NCBI GenBank assembly: GCA_029582265.1
Contig: CM055822.1
Span: forward strand, 44,933,559-44,997,558
Length of the DNA: 64,000 nucleotides
Direction of reading: 5' to 3'
Origin: Zoroaster sp. YZ-2022
Lineage: Eukaryota > Echinodermata > Asteroidea > Forcipulatida > Zoroasteridae
This document shows positions 10,837 to 21,180 of the stretch, one piece after another. The stretch's first letter is position 1; each line of letters opens with the position of its first letter. The notes under the pieces were generated by a model, which saw only the letters and a program-made list of their open reading frames with translations, was not told where the DNA came from and ran no database searches. The position numbers were made by a program, and so were the translations under genes.

Positions 10837-11063
10837 ATAATGTTCACACTATAAATATTGTGGTATTGTGATGCCATAATATTTTTAGTGAACAAAAGTC
10901 TAAAATCGTATTTTTTGAAAAATGTATTGTTTGAAATTCAACTAAATTGTACTTATTTAAATTGCAATTACAGTATCACTACATATTGAGCTCATGAAAA
11001 ACCAAAACATTTGTGTGTGTTTTTAATAATTTTGTTTAATTGTTTTGTTTTATTTTAATGCAG
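10837..11063. other. Intron remainder downstream of the transposon
   Basis: AT-rich intron sequence ending in a TTTTATTTTAATGCAG acceptor at 11063. Nothing else recognised. Confidence 0.5.
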
Positions 11064-11231
11064 ATGTACGTCAAATGCAACGGGAACGATGTCAGCACTT
11101 CTCATGCAGTCAAGAGATCCGGGCAGCGTGCACGAAATGTCTTGCATTTTTATGTTATAAGCATTTCTTAACCAACAATAATTGCTCCTCACACAATATA
11201 TATGCTAATTTATTCATTCCAAACACCACAG
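11064..11231 (+). CDS. Cys/His-rich exon of the transposase-like gene
   Basis: Begins after the acceptor TTTTAATGCAG and is entered in phase 1 from the exon ending at 5994, giving VRQMQRERCQHFSC. Cysteines and histidines are spaced as C-x2-H-x2-C, AACTKC, LCYKHF and NNCSSH, a plausible zinc-binding module; related proteins carry a similar module before the catalytic region. A possible donor (CACAG/GTACATT) is at 11232. Splicing there, or reading straight on, does not enter the frame of the repeat region below, so a further indel or an unseen splice is needed. Confidence 0.5.
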
Positions 11232-11232
11232 G

Positions 11233-13201
11233 TACATTACCGTCTCTCCATCTGTAACTGCTGAAGAGGGAGGTGTTTTCCAGAGACCAGTCATGTCATC
11301 TGTTTCTCCATCTGTAACTGCTGGAGAGAGAGGTGTTTGCCAGAGACCAGTCATGTCATCTGTTTCTGTTTCTCCATCTGTAACTGCTGGAGAGAGAGGT
11401 GTTTGCCAGAGACCAGTCATGTCATCTGTTTCTGTTTCTCCATCTGTAACTGCTGGAGAGGGAGGTGTTTTCCAGAGACCAGTCATGTCATCTGTTTCTG
11501 TTTCTCCATCTGTAACTGCTGGAGAGGGAGATATTTTCCAGAGACCAGTCATGTCATCTGTCCCTATTTCTCCATCTTTAGCTGCTAGAGGGGGAGGTGT
11601 TTTCCAGAGACCAGTCATGTCATCTGTTCCTGTTTCTCCATCTGTAACTGCTGGAGAGGGAGGTGTTTTCCAGAGACCAGTCATGTCATCTGTTTCTGTT
11701 TCTCCATCTGTAACTGCTGGAGAGAGAGGTGTTTGCCAGAGACCAGTCATGTCATCTGTTTCTGTTTCTCCATCTGTAACTGCTGGAGAGGGAGATGTTT
11801 TCCAGAGACCAGTCATGTCATCTGTTTCTGTTTCTCCATCTTTACCTGCTGGAGAGGGAGGTGTTTTCCAGAGACCAGTCATGTCATCTGTCCCTGTTTC
11901 TCCATCTTTAGCTGCTGGAGGGGGAGGTGTTTTCCAGAGACCAGTCATGTCATCTGTTCCTGTTTCTCCATCTGTAACTGCTGGAGAGGGAGGTGTTTTC
12001 CAGAGACCAGTCATGTCATCTGTTTCTGTTTCTCCATCTGTAACTGCTGGAGAGGGAGATGTTTTCCAGAGACCAGTCATGTCATCTGTCCCTGTTTCTC
12101 CATCTTTAGCTGCTGGAGGGGGAGGTGTTTTCCAGAGACCAGACATGTCATCTGTTCCTGTTTCTCCATCTGTAACTGCTGAAGAGGGAGGTGTTTTCCA
12201 GAGACCAGTCATGTCATCTGTTTCTGTTTCTCCATCTGTAACTGCTGGAGAGAGAGGTGTTTGCCAGAGACCAGTCATGTCATCTGTTTCTGTTTCTCCA
12301 TCTGTAACTGCTGGAGAGGGAGATGTTTTCCAGAGACCAGTCATGTCATCTGTTTCTGTTTCTCCATCTTTACCTGCTGGAGAGGGAGGTGTTTTCCAGA
12401 GACCAGTCATGTCATCTGTCCCTGTTTCTCCATCTTTAGCTGCTGGAGGGGGAGGTGTTTTCCAGAGACCAGTCATGTCATCTGTTCCTGTTTCTCCATC
12501 TGTAACTGCTGGAGAGGGAGGTGTTTTCCAGAGACCAGTCATGTCATCTGTTTCTGTTTCTCCATCTGTAACTGCTGGAGAGGGAGATGTTTTCCAGAGA
12601 CCAGTCATGTCATCTGTTTCTGTTTCTCCATCTTTAGCTGCTGGAGGGGGAGGTGTTTTCCAGAGACCAGTCATGTCATCTGTTCCTATTTCTCCATCTT
12701 TACCTGCTGGAGAGGGAAATGTTTTCCAGAGACCAGTCATGTCATCTGTTCCTATTTCTCCATCTTTACCTGCTGGAGAGGGAGGTGTTTTCCAGAGACC
12801 AGTCATGTCATCTGTCCCTGTTTCTCCATCTTTAGCTGCTGGAAGGTGAGGTGTTTTCCAGAGACCAGTCATGTCATCTGTTCCTATTTCTCCATCTTTA
12901 CCTGCTGGAGAGGGAGGTGTTTTCCAGAGACCAGTCATGTCATCTGTTTCTGTTTCTCCATCTTTACCTACTGGAGAGGGAGGTGTTTTCCAGAGACCAG
13001 TCATGTCATCTGTTCCTATTTCTCCATCTTTACCTGCTGGAGAGGGAGGTGTTTTCCAGAGACCAGTCATGTCATCTGTTTCTGTTTCTCCATCTTTACC
13101 TACTGGAGAGGGAGGTGTTTTCCAGAGACCAGTCATGTCGTCTGTCCCTTTTTCATTATCTGTAACCGCTGCAATGGGAGAGGGAGATGTTTGCCGGAGA
13201 C
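11233..13201 (+). repeat. Coding minisatellite, ~30 copies of a 66-bp unit
   Basis: From 11353 onward units recur every 66 bp with consensus protein MSSVSVSPSVTAGEGGVFQR (plus PV); the unit at 11293 is 60 bp and the last one slightly longer. Variants alternate (SVTA, SLPA, SLAA; GVFQ, DVFQ, GVCQ). Eight consecutive units at 11617-12144 have the same variant order as those at 12145-12672, apart from about three residue changes, so there is a 528-bp higher-order duplication. Because 66 is divisible by three and the unit has few stop-like triplets, two plus-strand frames and one minus-strand frame stay open for long distances. The plus frame continuous with the downstream conserved protein is the relevant one. 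Confidence 0.95.
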
Positions 13202-15267
13202 CAGTTTTACCTGTATCGTCACCTTTTGCACCGCCAACTGCAAATTATAGCTTTACCTCCATGGCAAGTTGTCATTCAGTGATTGCCCCAGTAACTCCTT
13301 TAGATGTTTATGATGATTTTGCTTCAATTAATGCATTCACTCCTGCATGTGCCCCTGGTTTTATGGACTATGATACTTGCGCTCTTCCAGACTCGACATC
13401 ATTGTCTTTATTTCTCGGTTCAGGGGAATCTGGAGAGTTCCAAAAGACACCGGCAAGTTTACCGATTCCTATATTTTCTTCCAGTGATCTTTTGAGACCA
13501 TGTCCTAGTGACTTTCAAGTGGATGGAGTTGCAGAAGATTTACTGCCAAAGCAAAAGAGAAATCATCTGTCGAAGAATTTCATGGTCAAGGAAAAGCGGA
13601 ATAAGGGAGAGAGCTATGTAACTGAAAAGTCAAACAAAGAAATGCCAGCTAGAAGACTCCACATAGATGCAACTTCCTGCAAAACATGTAATTTTCGAGG
13701 CTTACAGTGTCACAAAATTACAGAAGAAGAGCGTGAAAGAATAAATTGTGCCTACTATGACATGGGCAACCTTCAAAGACAACGTGAATGGATCTCCAAG
13801 CATATTTTACCAAGACAGTCATCTATAAAGTCAGAGTCTCAGAAGAACCAATGTGTTGACTACTTTTTGCCAAACACTAGTTCTCCTGGCTCTATGAAGT
13901 GGAAGGTGTGCCGCAAGATGTTTATAACAACCCTTAACATATCAGACAGACAGATCAGGACTGTTCTGCAGAAGAGCGATGCTTGTGGTGTTCTTCAAAT
14001 TGAGAAAAGGGGAGGAAGGCAGCAGTGGGACAAAGACAGATTATGCTACGAAGAGGTGAAAGGTCACATAGACATGTTTCCTCGTATGGAATCACATTTT
14101 TGCCGAGCTAACAGCAAGTGCCAGTACCTTTCTCCAGACTTAAATCAACAGATAATGTACAGAATGTACAAGAATGATCACCCAAACGGAGTATCTCTCT
14201 CGTTCTACAAAAAGGTGTTCCATTCCTTAAACCTGAAGTTCCATCATCCCAAGAAGGATGCATGTGGTCTGTGTGAAGAATATTCTTCTGCAAATGAGGC
14301 CAAGAAGGAAGAACTTCACCAAGTCTATCACGGAGAAAGAAGCAGTTCGTGAACTAAAGGAGGCTGCAAAGAAGGCGGCGTTGACGAGTAAGAAATACTC
14401 GGCTCATGTTTTTGATCTTCAGCAAGTAATTTATTTGCCGCAGTCCAACCGATCTGAGATTTTCTACAAACGTCGACTGGCTTGTTTTAATTTCACAATA
14501 TTCAATCTTGGAAGCAGGGAAGGATTTTGTTTCTTGTCACACGAAGGAGAAACAGGCCGTGGGTCATGTGAAATAGCATCACATTTGCACCACTACCTTC
14601 AAATTCAAGATGAAAGGGGTATTGAAGTAGTCGACTTATTCTCTGATGGTTGCGTAGGCCAGAACAAGAATTCTATCATTCCAGCTATGATCATGGATTT
14701 GGTTCGCCAATCCAGGTCTGTCCATACTGTCACCATTCACTTCTTTGAGACCAACCATGGGCAGTCGGAGGGTGACTCCATGCATAGCTGCATAGAAAGA
14801 GCCATGCGTCAGGCTGGTGACTTATTCTTGCCTTCCCAACTTGTGTCTGTATGTAAAATGGCTCGTAAAAACCAAGTGCATATCATGTTGTGAAGGTGCA
14901 GTCATCTGATATTGTTGACTGGAAGACACATAGCCAGAAGATTGGCATCCTCAGGGTCCGCTTCTCTGAAGAGGGGGAGAAAGTTGACTGGACAAAATTC
15001 AAGCAGGTCCAAATACAGAGGGAAAAACCAGAACAAATATGTTTCAAGTTTTCCCACAGAGATGATAAGTTTTCAGTCATCAACATCGACACAGTTCGTA
15101 CAAGAAGATCCACGGATGTAGAAGGTGGACCTCTCCATCTGTATCAATCAACCAAGCCCAAATTATCAGAAGGGAAATATCAAGATCTCATCAAGCTCTG
15201 TCCAGGAAAAACTCCAGTTATTTCTCATCCCGAGTACCAATCTTTCTATCGCCAGCTGCCCCATTAA
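11290..15267 (+). pseudogene. Transposase-like protein (DUF7869-type family), broken
   Basis: The repeat frame runs into a conserved protein of a type common in insects, cnidarians and other invertebrates, which I believe InterPro lists near DUF7869. Order: minisatellite N-terminal region; spacer; Cys motif (TSCKTCNFRGLQCHKI, about 13672); DMGNLQRQREWISKHIL; VCRKMFITTLNISDRQIRTVL (about 13906-13965, quoted in part); RGGRQQWDK; FPRMESHFCR; HHPKKDACGLCEEY; AHVFDLQQVIYLPQ (14404); YKRRLACFNFTIF; LFSDGCVGQNKN (14638); HGQSEGDSMHSCIE (14758). The D/D/E residues in the last motifs could form an RNase H-like active site. Breaks: an in-frame TGA at 12847-12849 produced by point changes in one repeat, a frameshift near 14325, and another near 14875. 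The terminal frame ends at 15267. It is either a recent pseudogene or an allele with errors. Confidence 0.7.
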
Positions 15268-16404
15268 AATGATAGTTCTTCATTTTCGTCTGATTCAAAT
15301 TTTTTTTATATTAGATTAAACAAAGGCAGATATGTTTGTGTACCTCAACTGATTTTCTTTTGAAATGTATTGTTCTTAGTATGGATATAGAGTTGGTTAA
15401 TCCACAAATCCACATTGCTCTTTACCAATTTCAGGTTGGGGTTTATTTCTTGCCTGCATCATCATACAAAGAAGAATTTTACTGACAATTAGACTGATGG
15501 CATGGTTGATCAGTTAAATTCCAGGAAAAGCTAAAAATGGATTTTAAAAAGTATGCCGGTATTTCTTCCGTATCGTAGACAATTTTGAATAACTTGTTCA
15601 AAGTGTTAATGAGTGTATGTGACATCTCGATTTAACACAATGAGGTCCCAGTACTTGATGTTGCATCATGTTCCGTACTTTATCTATTTTTTCCCATCGC
15701 TCCATTATTCGTTTTTGATGATGATATTTGGAGCTTTAGCTTTTTATGAATTCGGAACATTTAATGCCACTTACTTTTATCAATTCTTGGTACACCACAA
15801 CAAGATTTCAAATACTTCTTCTCATGTCAATGTAGCTGAGGTACACATGAGGAATTTGTGTGAATGTGTTGAAGTTGAACATAGAATTCCGCCTTTAATG
15901 GGAAGAGGTTTTCTCGATAAAATGAGTTTACTTTGCAAAAAAAAATCGTGTCTATTAAAGTCCAGCATGCCAAAATAGTTGGCAACAAAAAGGTATTTGT
16001 GGCTGTAAAAACAACAAAAATGTTAAATTACAGAGTGGGCTGCCTTAACATATGACAGAAAATGTTAGTAACAGATAAGCAATGCACATTCACCTATTGT
16101 GTTTGTTCCTGAAAAGCTGAAGCAGTAAGTGTGCATCTTGCAAACCACTTAGTGAAGAAAGTATTTAGTGATACAACAGTGCTCTTTCAAATAATGTGTA
16201 GTAAGTTTTTTTTTTTATTCTTGGCATCTTTTTCCTTCATACCAGTGATAATATGGAAAATTAGTCTCAAAATGTTTCGTTCTCTTGACCTGTGAAACAA
16301 TCGTCTAAAAAAACATTTCATTTAATATTAAGTAAGACTAATTGCGGTGACACCATGTAAGAATCTCAATTGAGTAGTAATTAGTTCTGAAAAGAACTGG
16401 GGGT
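15268..16404. other. 3' flank of the transposase-like gene, no gene seen
   Basis: AT-rich DNA. A 121-codon ORF at 15613-15978 is rich in Phe/Tyr/His with no domain and is probably chance or UTR. An imperfect palindrome GCCAAAATAGTTGGCAACA at 15969-15987 resembles one at 4590-4608 on the other side of the gene. Confidence 0.4.
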
Positions 16405-16409
16405 ACAAC

Positions 16410-16448
16410 TCGACGTTTCGATCAGTATGCTCTGATCGTCCTCAGGAG
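16410..16448 (-). ncRNA. Hammerhead-ribozyme-like core at Penelope 3' end
   Basis: The minus strand reads CTCCTGAGGA, then a perfect 6-7 bp stem (CGATCAG / CTGATCG, loop AGCATA), then GAAACGTC. CTGANGA, stem II, GAAA and a GTC are the core elements of a type I hammerhead with minimal helix III, and hammerheads are reported from Penelope elements. The 10.1 position is C rather than the usual G, so activity is uncertain. Confidence 0.4.
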
Positions 16449-16689
16449 AATGCCGGACTCTTGAAACTGCTGCTGCTTAAGTAGGCTGCTGGAGGATCAT
16501 CCCCTGCTGGAGGATTAGTTCGTTGAGGCGCGCAGGCGGGAAACTGTGAGACTATGGGACTAGGATCCTAGGTGTAAGGGGAGAGGAGTGTGTGCTCACT
16601 GAACTGAATCAGTTGTTAACAAGCACAGGGGAAGGAGGGTGGTTGACTTAGGATATAGGGGATCCCTCAGTCTGGGGTTGGTTATGGAC

Positions 16690-17140
16690 TTTGGATATAG
16701 AAGATCCTTCAGTCTGTAGTATGGGTCGCCAAATGTCGCTGATGAAGAAACCGATGTCCTGTGGCACAGTGTCGTGTTTGACGATCTCGATGGCCTCTCT
16801 GATGCGTCTGGGGTGCCATGCGTCGATGGGTGTGATGAGTTGGGCTGCCTGCCAGTCGATTTGGTGGTCCTTGATGTGCGAGTGCTTGACGATGGCGGAC
16901 TTCTCGAAATCTCCTCTGCGGCCGTGTGCTCGGTGTTCCTTCAATCTGATGGGAGGTTGCGTTTTGTTTCGATGTACACCTTACCGCACTCACAGGGGAT
17001 CCGTAGACTCCCGCTCTGTTGTTTGGGTCCGGTTTGTCCTTGTGGGTATGTAGAAGTCCTTGAGTTTGCTGGGGGCTGAGTGGAACACATCGATGCCTGC
17101 TTGTCGGAGGATGCGTTGTAGTTTGTGAGACGTCGAACCT
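16690..17140 (-). pseudogene. GIY-YIG endonuclease of the Penelope-like element
   Basis: After a linker carrying LGSTSHKLQRILRQAG (about 17140-17090), one frame gives LRIPCECGKVYIETKRNLP (about 16995-16940), equivalent to the GVYxIPC..CGxxYIGET core. Another frame gives LKEHRAHGRRG, HSHIKDHQIDW and the terminal IREAIEIVKH segment with its conserved glutamate. The glycine of YIG is missing because of small indels, and two frameshifts separate the parts. In active elements this domain cuts target DNA. Confidence 0.8.
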
Positions 17141-17179
17141 AGATAGGGAGACAAGCAGAGAGGTTAGATCACTTACCTT

Positions 17180-18506
17180 GCTTTTGGAGTTTGGAACCGG
17201 CTTCGCTGTGCTGATCTTGTTAGGATTGTAACCGTTGCGTTTGAGGGTAGTTCGGATGTGCTGTAGTTCCTTGGGAAGGCTGTCCTTGTCACAAATGTTG
17301 TAGGCGCGTTGTACGAGCGTGCGGTTGACCGATGACTTGATGCTTGGATGATGGAAGGAGCGCTGGTTCAGGTACCGATCTGTGTGCGTGGGCTTTCTGT
17401 AGACGTTGTGGTGTAGGGAGCCGTCTGCGTTTCTGGAAATCCCAACATCAAGGAACGCGATCTTGTCATCTTCTTCCGTTTCCATGGTGAACTTGATGCT
17501 CGGGTGTTGCTGGTTTAGATGTTGTAGAAAATCCTGGGTGTGTCTCTGCCGTGGCCAAAACCACAAAGGTGTCATCCACGTATCGGAGCCACAGCTTGGG
17601 TTGGAGGTCGGCGGTGTTGAGGGAAGAGTTTTCAAACTCTTCCATGAAAATGTCAGCAAGGACCGGGGATAAAGGAGATCCCATGGAGGTCCCAACTGAA
17701 CTTGCCCTGAAACTGAAAACAACTTGAAGAGACACATGTTAGTAGCAAATCATGAATTTGGTCCGGGGTGAGTGATGTGCGATCATCAAGAGAAAGATCT
17801 TGTACGAGTCTGTCCTTCACCAGGAGGCATGTCTCTGTAGTTGGGACATTAGTGAATAGGGAGACAACATCAAAACTAACCAAGATGTCGCTGGGTTGAA
17901 GTGTGAGGCCCTGGGTGATCTCAACGAACTGACTGGAGTTGGACACATGGTGTTGAGTGAGACCCACCAAGGGTCGGAGGATCTTAGCTAAATGACGGGC
18001 TGTGTTGTACGTAGGTGAACCTCTGGAGGCGACAATAGGGCGGAGAGGAACATCCGGTTTGTGAATCTTCGGCTGGCCAAAGAACCTAGGGCAGGATGAG
18101 CTGGATGGTCTGAGATGTCGGTAGAGTTGGATGGAGGCCACCGGCACGGTGGAGGGCAAGGAGTTTGCTAGCAACTCTTTTCTCTATGGATGGGATGGGG
18201 TTCTTCTTGAGGGGGCGGTATGAATCGGATAATAAAATGTGACTTACCTTGTCGGTGTATTGTGCTCGGTCCATGATGACTGTAGCGTTGCCTTTGTCTG
18301 CGGTGAGGATGTGGATGGAGCTGTCTCGTCGGATGTCCCGTAAAGCAGAAAGTTCTCCCTTGGAGAGGTTGGGCTTGGCTGGCTTGGCTTTACGCAGAAC
18401 ATCGCTCATCTGTAGTCTGACGTCATCGGCTGCTGTTTTGTTGAGTCGTCGTAGGGCTGGTTCAACTGACTGGATTATTTCTATTGATATTATGTTACTT
18501 TCCTAA
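17180..18506 (-). pseudogene. Penelope-type reverse transcriptase remnant
   Basis: Segments in order from the 5' side: ILTADKGNATVIMDRAQYTDK (18290-18230, about), PRFFGQPKIHKPDVPLRPIV (about 18080-18020), motif A VSFDVVSLFTNVP (about 17850), GTSMGSPLSPVLADIFMEEF (about 17680), the catalytic box WLRYVDDTFVVL (about 17580), FLDVGISRNADGSL and VYRKPTHTDRYLN. These match the RT of Penelope elements, which group with telomerase rather than LINE RTs. Frames change near 18170, 17695 and 17560, so no intact enzyme is possible from this copy. Confidence 0.9.
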
Positions 18507-18990
18507 ATTTCTTGACTTAAGAATTCATGACCTGAACCTTATGAAACCATGCATGTTCATACAAGATAAAGTATTTTAACATTTTATGTGGAACATTTTC
18601 TGTCCATTGATATTACATGTATCTGAATCATTCGCACGTTTTACTTTCCTGAATTTCTTACTTAAGAATTCTTGACTTCAACCTCAGGAAACCATGTATT
18701 CATACAAGATAAATATTTCAAGGATGGTTAAATTCGACCACTTTGCATTGCCTTGCTATAAGAGAGGTACTCAAGAGATACATATCTTTGACATTTTATG
18801 TGGTACATTTTTTGTCCATTCATGTATCTGAATCATTCGCACGTTTACTTCCTGAATTTCTTGACTTTAGAATTCATGACTTCATCTTTAGGAAAACATG
18901 CATTAATACAAGATAAATGATCGAATAAGACCATTTTGTAATACCTTGCTTTAAGAGAGGTACCCATGATATACGTATCTTTTGATTTGT
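18495..18990. repeat. Tandem repeat, ~150-200 bp unit, three copies
   Basis: TTCCTRAATTTCTT...TTAGAATTCATGAC recurs at about 18500, 18650 and 18848. ACATTTTATGTGG, TCCATT and ATGTATCTGAATCATTCGCA recur at about 18577-18640 and 18788-18842, and GCATTGCCTTGCTATAAGAG at 18747 has a near copy at 18942. The copies are diverged and vary in length. Confidence 0.7.
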
Positions 18991-20473
18991 ATTTTTGTGT
19001 TATTTTATTTGTTGCTTATATTTCGTTTTGAACTAGTTTGTCGCAGCTGTATCTTTATGTACTATGTTCCTCCTCACCACTACCTCCGTCACTATAGAAT
19101 ATTTGAAAATGGAGGTTGTATTATATTATTTTCGTTATTGTAAGTTAGATCAGTGGATAAGATAGATTTAGTGTTGTTTGTATATGACAGAACGTGGTTG
19201 AACATTTGAAATCATCATTATAAATAGTGTAAATAAATCCAACTGACTGAATGATATCATTGTATGATAATGTAAATTCCCTTGTATATAAATTATTTGT
19301 AAATCTGTTTAAGCCATCATAATAATTAATTATGTAAATAAGATCGATGAATTGTATGATTTGTTGTAATATTTTAAAAACCTACCTTGTACCTACAAAT
19401 TTAAGAAATGTATCACAGACTAGATTTTAAATAATATGTTTACAAAACGTGCCTAGTGTCTTCACAGGATCGACTATTAATATTATTGTAATAACTCATT
19501 TGGATTTTAATGGTTTTCGTTTTTGTTTTTAATTTGCAATATAATTATGTTATGGTTATAAATTGTATTTATATTATTAAAAATAAAACAATTGCATTTT
19601 ATGAAATCAATTAAGCAGGATTATAAATCAATGCAATGGACTGGATTTTACTCTAATTAAAAAAAAAATGCCTTTACAGGACCGAAATTTCTATTAATAT
19701 TGTAAAATACATCATTCATTTAAATTTTAATGTAAATTTTAAATGTAAAGCGATGTATGTTATGGTTTTACGACAATTCCAATTATTGGGGAAAATATGT
19801 CATTTTCAGTTGGTGAGGCTGGGCATTATTTGAGGACCGATTTAGCCTCATCAAAAATTAAGTGTGTTCAGTGGTATGATCTTTCAGATCATGCAATAAA
19901 AATGTCCACTTTGATGAATCTGTGGGGGAGATTTTCTTTTAAAGGCGACTTTAAAGTATTGTGCACAAAGTATAATTTTTATTTGCAATTTTATGAAATA
20001 CATTGAACGTTAATTCTCAGTGGTAGCACACTCCCTGCGTCTTTGTAATGCCATTTTATTTCTTGAAACTTATATTTCCCTTTGTACTTATTTTAATACG
20101 CTGTTTGTTTTACATGTAAACATTATCTTCGTGGATGTTTGATTGATGTGTATAATAATACAAGAACCGGCCATAAAACCATTGAAAAGTAGACTGAAAA
20201 AGGCATTGGTGAACAACATTGGCCACGGGAAAAAAAGGGATGAAACTTAGATGATGAATATGTACATAAATCCCACGCACGAAGCCGATTTTGTTACCGG
20301 GGCAAAGCATTGTTTCTGCCTAACCCCACCCCAATTCCGAATTTTCTTGTGTGGTTTTCGAATTTCCCAAACAGGCGGGAAAATATTTTTGGATTTTGCC
20401 ATGGTCATCTACCATAGTCTTGAACACGGATTATATGCGAATGTAGGGGAAATGAATGCCCTAGATCGAATTT
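18990..20473. other. AT-rich DNA, nothing recognised
   Basis: Strongly AT-rich, with A/T runs. Two short ORFs (19797-20006 and 20251-20499) have no recognisable domain or splice context. Confidence 0.5.
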
Positions 20474-20903
20474 CCGTTTTCACGAAGAGGCAAACTTGAT
20501 TTTGCCATATCGCACTGGACTATGCTTACTGCGCGTAACGTTTTCACGAAGAGGCAAAGTGGATTTTACCGTACCACACATCTGCGCAGTCTGCGCGTAC
20601 CGTTTTCACAAAGAGACAAAAGTCAGTTAAAGTGGGCAAAACCGCTGCCAAACCCATTTTAGCGTTTTCACGAAGTGACAAGTCTTTCTTCACTAATTAA
20701 TAGATTTTAATCCTTCTCATTGAATATTTTTTCTTGTTCTATGTAATTTAAGATCCCATTTTTCGTGTAGTAACATTGGTTAAGTAAAAAGAGTGCCGAT
20801 TGACAGGGTTATGCGCCATCCAAAAAGAGACCAACTTCGAGTGCGATTTTCTCGAAACATAATTTTTACTCTACAGACGGACTTTTGCCTCTTCGTGAAA
20901 ACG
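20474..20903. repeat. GTTTTCACGAAG cluster 2 with perfect 21-bp TIRs
   Basis: CCGTTTTCACGAAGAGGCAAA at 20474-20494 has its exact reverse complement at 20883-20903. Between them are further direct copies near 20541, 20602 (one change) and 20665, each preceded by GCGC or AGCG. The layout fits a 430-bp non-autonomous element with subterminal repeats, or an array of binding sites. No coding potential. Confidence 0.75.
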
Positions 20904-21180
20904 GTGACGTTATGACGTCATTAATAGGAAAATGTATTATGGATGTTTGATTGTTTAAAACCTTATACACTTGGTATCTCCCATAGACACATACGCGTAC
21001 ACATTTGTAAGTGGCACTCAAATTAGACACAACTTTCAGTTGTCATTTTACTCCATCATTCCGACAACCGCACGTCACTAGGGATTGAATCAGCAAAAAC
21101 TATGGTCAAATTTAATGTATGGATGGCAGCTTAATATATAACATTATGTAATTAGGGATTTCAAAAGTTGAACTCAGAAA
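20904..21180. other. No recognisable gene
   Basis: Short unique stretch between two repeat clusters. A GTGACGTTATGACGTCATTA sequence at 20904 contains a TGACGTCA CRE-type palindrome. Confidence 0.35.

Larger units (their letters stand above)
16405..18506 (-). mobile_element. Penelope-like retroelement, 5'-truncated
   Basis: On the minus strand, from 18506 to about 16405, the order is an N-terminal region, Penelope-type reverse transcriptase, a linker and a GIY-YIG endonuclease, which is diagnostic of Penelope-like elements. At least four frameshifts break the single ancestral ORF. The 5' end is cut at about 18506 against a tandem repeat. The 3' end carries a CTGAGGA...GAAAC motif (16410-16448) like those conserved near the ends of other Penelope elements. 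Confidence 0.9.

Noticed and set aside
11214..13136. 640-codon minus-strand ORF through the minisatellite
   Set aside because: It is open only because the 66-bp unit has no stop in that frame, and it has no unique sequence or domain beyond the array. The plus frame leads into a conserved protein.
11233..13201. CRISPR-like regular array
   Set aside because: Units are contiguous and coding, with no spacers of unrelated sequence, and the genome is eukaryotic.
17139..17176. Possible 38-nt intron (GTAAGT...CTATCTAG, minus strand) in the Penelope-like element
   Set aside because: Splicing does not restore the frame. An alternative frame reads straight through as a PYLGSTSHKLQRIL-type segment expected at this position, so it is coding sequence with a frameshift.
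18229..18246. Second GTAAGT-like donor in the Penelope-like element
   Set aside because: The sequence encodes the conserved YTDKVSHILLSDSYRPL region and needs no intron.
20910..20925. TGACGTCA palindrome as a functional CRE
   Set aside because: A single 8-bp site in repeat-rich DNA is expected by chance often enough, and no promoter is recognisable nearby.
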